Origin: Prevotellaceae bacterium
Lineage (GTDB): Bacteria; Bacteroidota; Bacteroidia; Bacteroidales; Bacteroidaceae
Assembly (NCBI GenBank): GCA_022508635.1
Contig: JAFLUV010000039.1
Location: forward strand, 1-14,559
Reading direction: 5' to 3'
Length of the DNA: 14,559 nt
The notes under the pieces were generated by a model. It was not told the DNA's origin and did not search any database. It worked only from the letters and a program-made list of their open reading frames with translations. Made by a program: the position numbers and the translations under genes. This document shows, piece by piece, positions 13,383 to 14,559 of the stretch. The stretch's first letter is position 1. Every line of letters starts with the position of its first letter.

Positions 13383-14120
13383 TTACTTGTTGTTCTTCTT
13401 CTTGAAATTCGTGAAGCGTAAGCGCATGACTCCAAAAAGTGCTTCACTGAAGATGCCGCCCGACATCTTGCTCGTACCAAGCTCGCGGTTGACAAAGACC
13501 ACGGGGACTTCCTTTATCTTGAAGCCAAGGCGCAGGGCTGTGTACTTCATTTCTATCTGGAACGCGTAACCCTTGAAGCGGATGTCGTCCAGGCAAATCG
13601 TCTCCAGCACCTTCCGCGTCCAGCAGACGAAGCCCGCCGTCGTGTCGCGAAGGGAAATGCCGAGAACCGTGCGAACGTATGCTGATGCATAGTACGACAT
13701 GAGGACACGGCCAATGGGCCAGTTAACGACGTTCACGCCAGTGATGTAGCGACTGCCGACGGAGACATCGTAGCCCTCGTCGTGGCATGCGGCATAGAGC
13801 CGCGGCAGGTCGGCAGGAGAGTGGCTGAAGTCTGCATCCATCTCGATGACGTAGTCGTAGCCGTGCTCCAATGCCCACTTGAAGCCACAGATGTATGCAG
13901 TGCCGAGTCCGAGCTTGCCGGAGCGTTCGACGATGTTGACACGTCCGGCCAAATCCCCCTGCATAATCTCCTTTACGATGCCGGCTGTTCCGTCGGGGCT
14001 GCCGTCGTCGATGACGAGGACGTCGAATGCCTTTTCCTGCGAGGTGACAGCTGTTATGATGGCCTCAATGTTCTCCCTTTCGTTGTATGTCGGTATGATG
14101 ACTACACTGTCGCTTTTCAT
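13383..14120 (-). CDS. GT2 polyprenyl-phosphate mannose/glucose synthase (DPM1-like)
   Basis: The 245-residue cytosolic enzyme carries the GT2 motifs in order: IPTYNE (9-14), VIDDGSPDGT (36-45), the metal-binding DxD in EMDADFSH (DAD at 95-97), VGSRY (121-125), and DTTAGFVCW (159-167). This set, with no C-terminal TM domain, matches dolichol-phosphate-mannose-synthase-like enzymes, which transfer a sugar from GDP-Man (or UDP-Glc) to polyprenyl phosphate. The exact sugar is not certain. The ATG at 14120 is preferred: the longer frame begins with TTG at 14156, and the -7 box (14145-14152) lies inside that extension. gtrA follows in the same frame after one stop codon, implying a GT2/GtrA operon. 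Confidence 0.9.
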   Translation of the reverse strand: MKSDSVVIIPTYNERENIEAIITAVTSQEKAFDVLVIDDGSPDGTAGIVKEIMQGDLAGRVNIVERSGKLGLGTAYICGFKWALEHGYDYVIEMDADFSHSPADLPRLYAACHDEGYDVSVGSRYITGVNVVNWPIGRVLMSYYASAYVRTVLGISLRDTTAGFVCWTRKVLETICLDDIRFKGYAFQIEMKYTALRLGFKIKEVPVVFVNRELGTSKMSGGIFSEALFGVMRLRFTNFKKKNNK

Positions 14121-14144
14121 TTCAGTCTGTAATATATCTGTTTG

Positions 14145-14152
14145 CAAATTTA
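14145..14152 (-). promoter_or_regulatory. Putative -7 box of the GT2-gtrA operon
   Basis: The minus strand reads TAAATTTG, an exact TAnnTTTG match, predicting a start near 14140 and a leader of about 20 nt before the ATG at 14120. The -33 region has no clear TTTG. The box supports the shorter start for the GT2 gene. Confidence 0.5.
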
Positions 14153-14210
14153 ACAATTTTCTTGCTAAGTCACTAATGTATCAGTCCTTTTTTGCCCTTC
14201 TGTGAGCATT

Positions 14211-14315
14211 CTGTCGTTTTCCCCTTCTGCCGTTCCCTCTTCTGCCGTTCCTCCTTTTGCCGTTTCCCCTTCTGTTGTTCCTCCTTCTACCGTTTCCTCC
14301 TTCTGTTGTTTCCCC
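14211..14315. repeat. Pyrimidine-rich 15-nt tandem repeat, about 7 units
   Basis: Units close to CTGCCGTTCCTCCTT begin at 14211, 14227, 14242, 14257, 14272, 14287 and 14303. Most are 15 nt; two are 16 nt and the last is cut short. The plus strand is almost all C and T apart from the CTGCCG step, so the minus strand is purine-rich. It lies between the GT2 promoter and the stop of the gene at the right edge. A minus-strand frame through it (Arg/Gly/Asn-rich) starts only with TTG and looks like low-complexity noise. Confidence 0.8.
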
Positions 14316-14331
14316 GTGTCTGAAACACCTG

Positions 14332-14559
14332 TTACAGGTCTGCTTCTGATAGAGGCGTAGCCTCAATGGTCATGGCATTCAGATAATAGAACTTGTAGGG
14401 GTTGGTGTTGGTTTCGCCAGGCATCACGACCAGCGTTACCTGTCCGTCGTCAGTAGGACGTACGTTTCTATCCCAAGCTAACTCTTTCTGCATTGATTGG
14501 TTCGCCCATGAAGGTTGTTGCCTTTTGCTGGAAAGTCTCTGCATGCTCTGTAGTCAGGA
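14332..14559 (-). pseudogene. Frameshifted 3' end of a larger gene running off the right edge
   Basis: Two minus-strand frames look like pieces of one protein. From the edge, frame A reads LTTEHAETFQQKATTFMGEP and on to INAERVSLG, then meets TAG at 14470-14468. Frame B continues DRNVRPTDDGQVTLVVMPGE and TNTNPYKFYYLNAMTIEATP to a TAA at 14334-14332. Removing one G from the GGG at 14474-14472 joins them (VSL then DRNVRP). Frame B alone could start at ATG 14544 as a 70-residue ORF, but its first 24 residues look unnatural and TGA lies just upstream. The C-terminal part resembles strands of a beta-sandwich domain of a secreted protein; I cannot name the family. The frameshift could be real or a sequencing error. 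Confidence 0.45.

Noticed and set aside
14121..14156. Longer GT2 starting at TTG 14156
   Set aside because: The extension would contain the -7 promoter box, and ATG 14120 gives the canonical start just before IPTYNE.
14181..14366. Minus-strand Arg/Gly/Asn-rich ORF through the 15-nt repeat
   Set aside because: It starts only with TTG, is low complexity and overlaps the end of the edge gene in another frame.

Overview
The window looks like a chromosomal segment from a Bacteroidota bacterium, most likely of the Prevotella/Porphyromonas type. The reasons are a PorQ-like type IX secretion protein, a Bacteroidota-style Ton system (ExbB, two ExbD proteins, TonB), a DUF1573 lumenal protein, MeaB, and several promoters of the Bacteroidota type (TTTG at -33, TAnnTTTG at -7) with no evident E. 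coli-like boxes. No transposase, integrase, phage gene or CRISPR array is visible.

Layout. Positions 1-386 carry no gene. They hold a perfect 20-nt palindrome at the edge, two GTTAAC-centred palindromes 22 nt apart, and a strong hairpin terminator (288-320). Positions 387-5769 all read on the minus strand. In transcription order they are: tonB; a short-chain-type polyprenyl synthetase and a TatD-family hydrolase (6 nt apart); tRNA-Ser(GGA); then exbB, a four-TM protein of unknown function, exbD and exbD in a tight operon. Positions 5934-8548 read on the plus strand: porQ, cmk, ispH. The ispH 3' end overlaps the 3' end of minus-strand meaB by 54 nt. Upstream of meaB, on the same strand, is a secreted DUF1573 protein with the clearest promoter in the window. 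Diverging from it on the plus strand is a large GT-C-like membrane protein (10937-12454). Facing that are minus-strand gtrA and a polyprenyl-phosphate-mannose-synthase-like GT2. A gene-poor convergent stretch (12455-12911) carries a 22-nt-period array of palindromes and a small lipoprotein-like ORF. The right edge holds the frameshifted 3' end of a larger minus-strand gene.

How the genes work together. ExbB/ExbD/ExbD plus TonB form the inner-membrane motor that energises outer-membrane receptors. They sit near each other but in separate transcription units, with a strong terminator after tonB. IspH (end of the MEP pathway) and the polyprenyl synthetase belong to isoprenoid synthesis. The GT2/GtrA pair plausibly makes and flips a polyprenyl-phosphate sugar that a GT-C enzyme such as the neighbouring membrane protein could use in the periplasm; this is inference from gene content.

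The points most worth a second look are the 22-nt palindrome array, the single in-frame TAA between GT2 and GtrA, the four-TM protein inside the ExbB/ExbD operon, and promoters that place the transcript start almost on the start codon (DUF1573, porQ).
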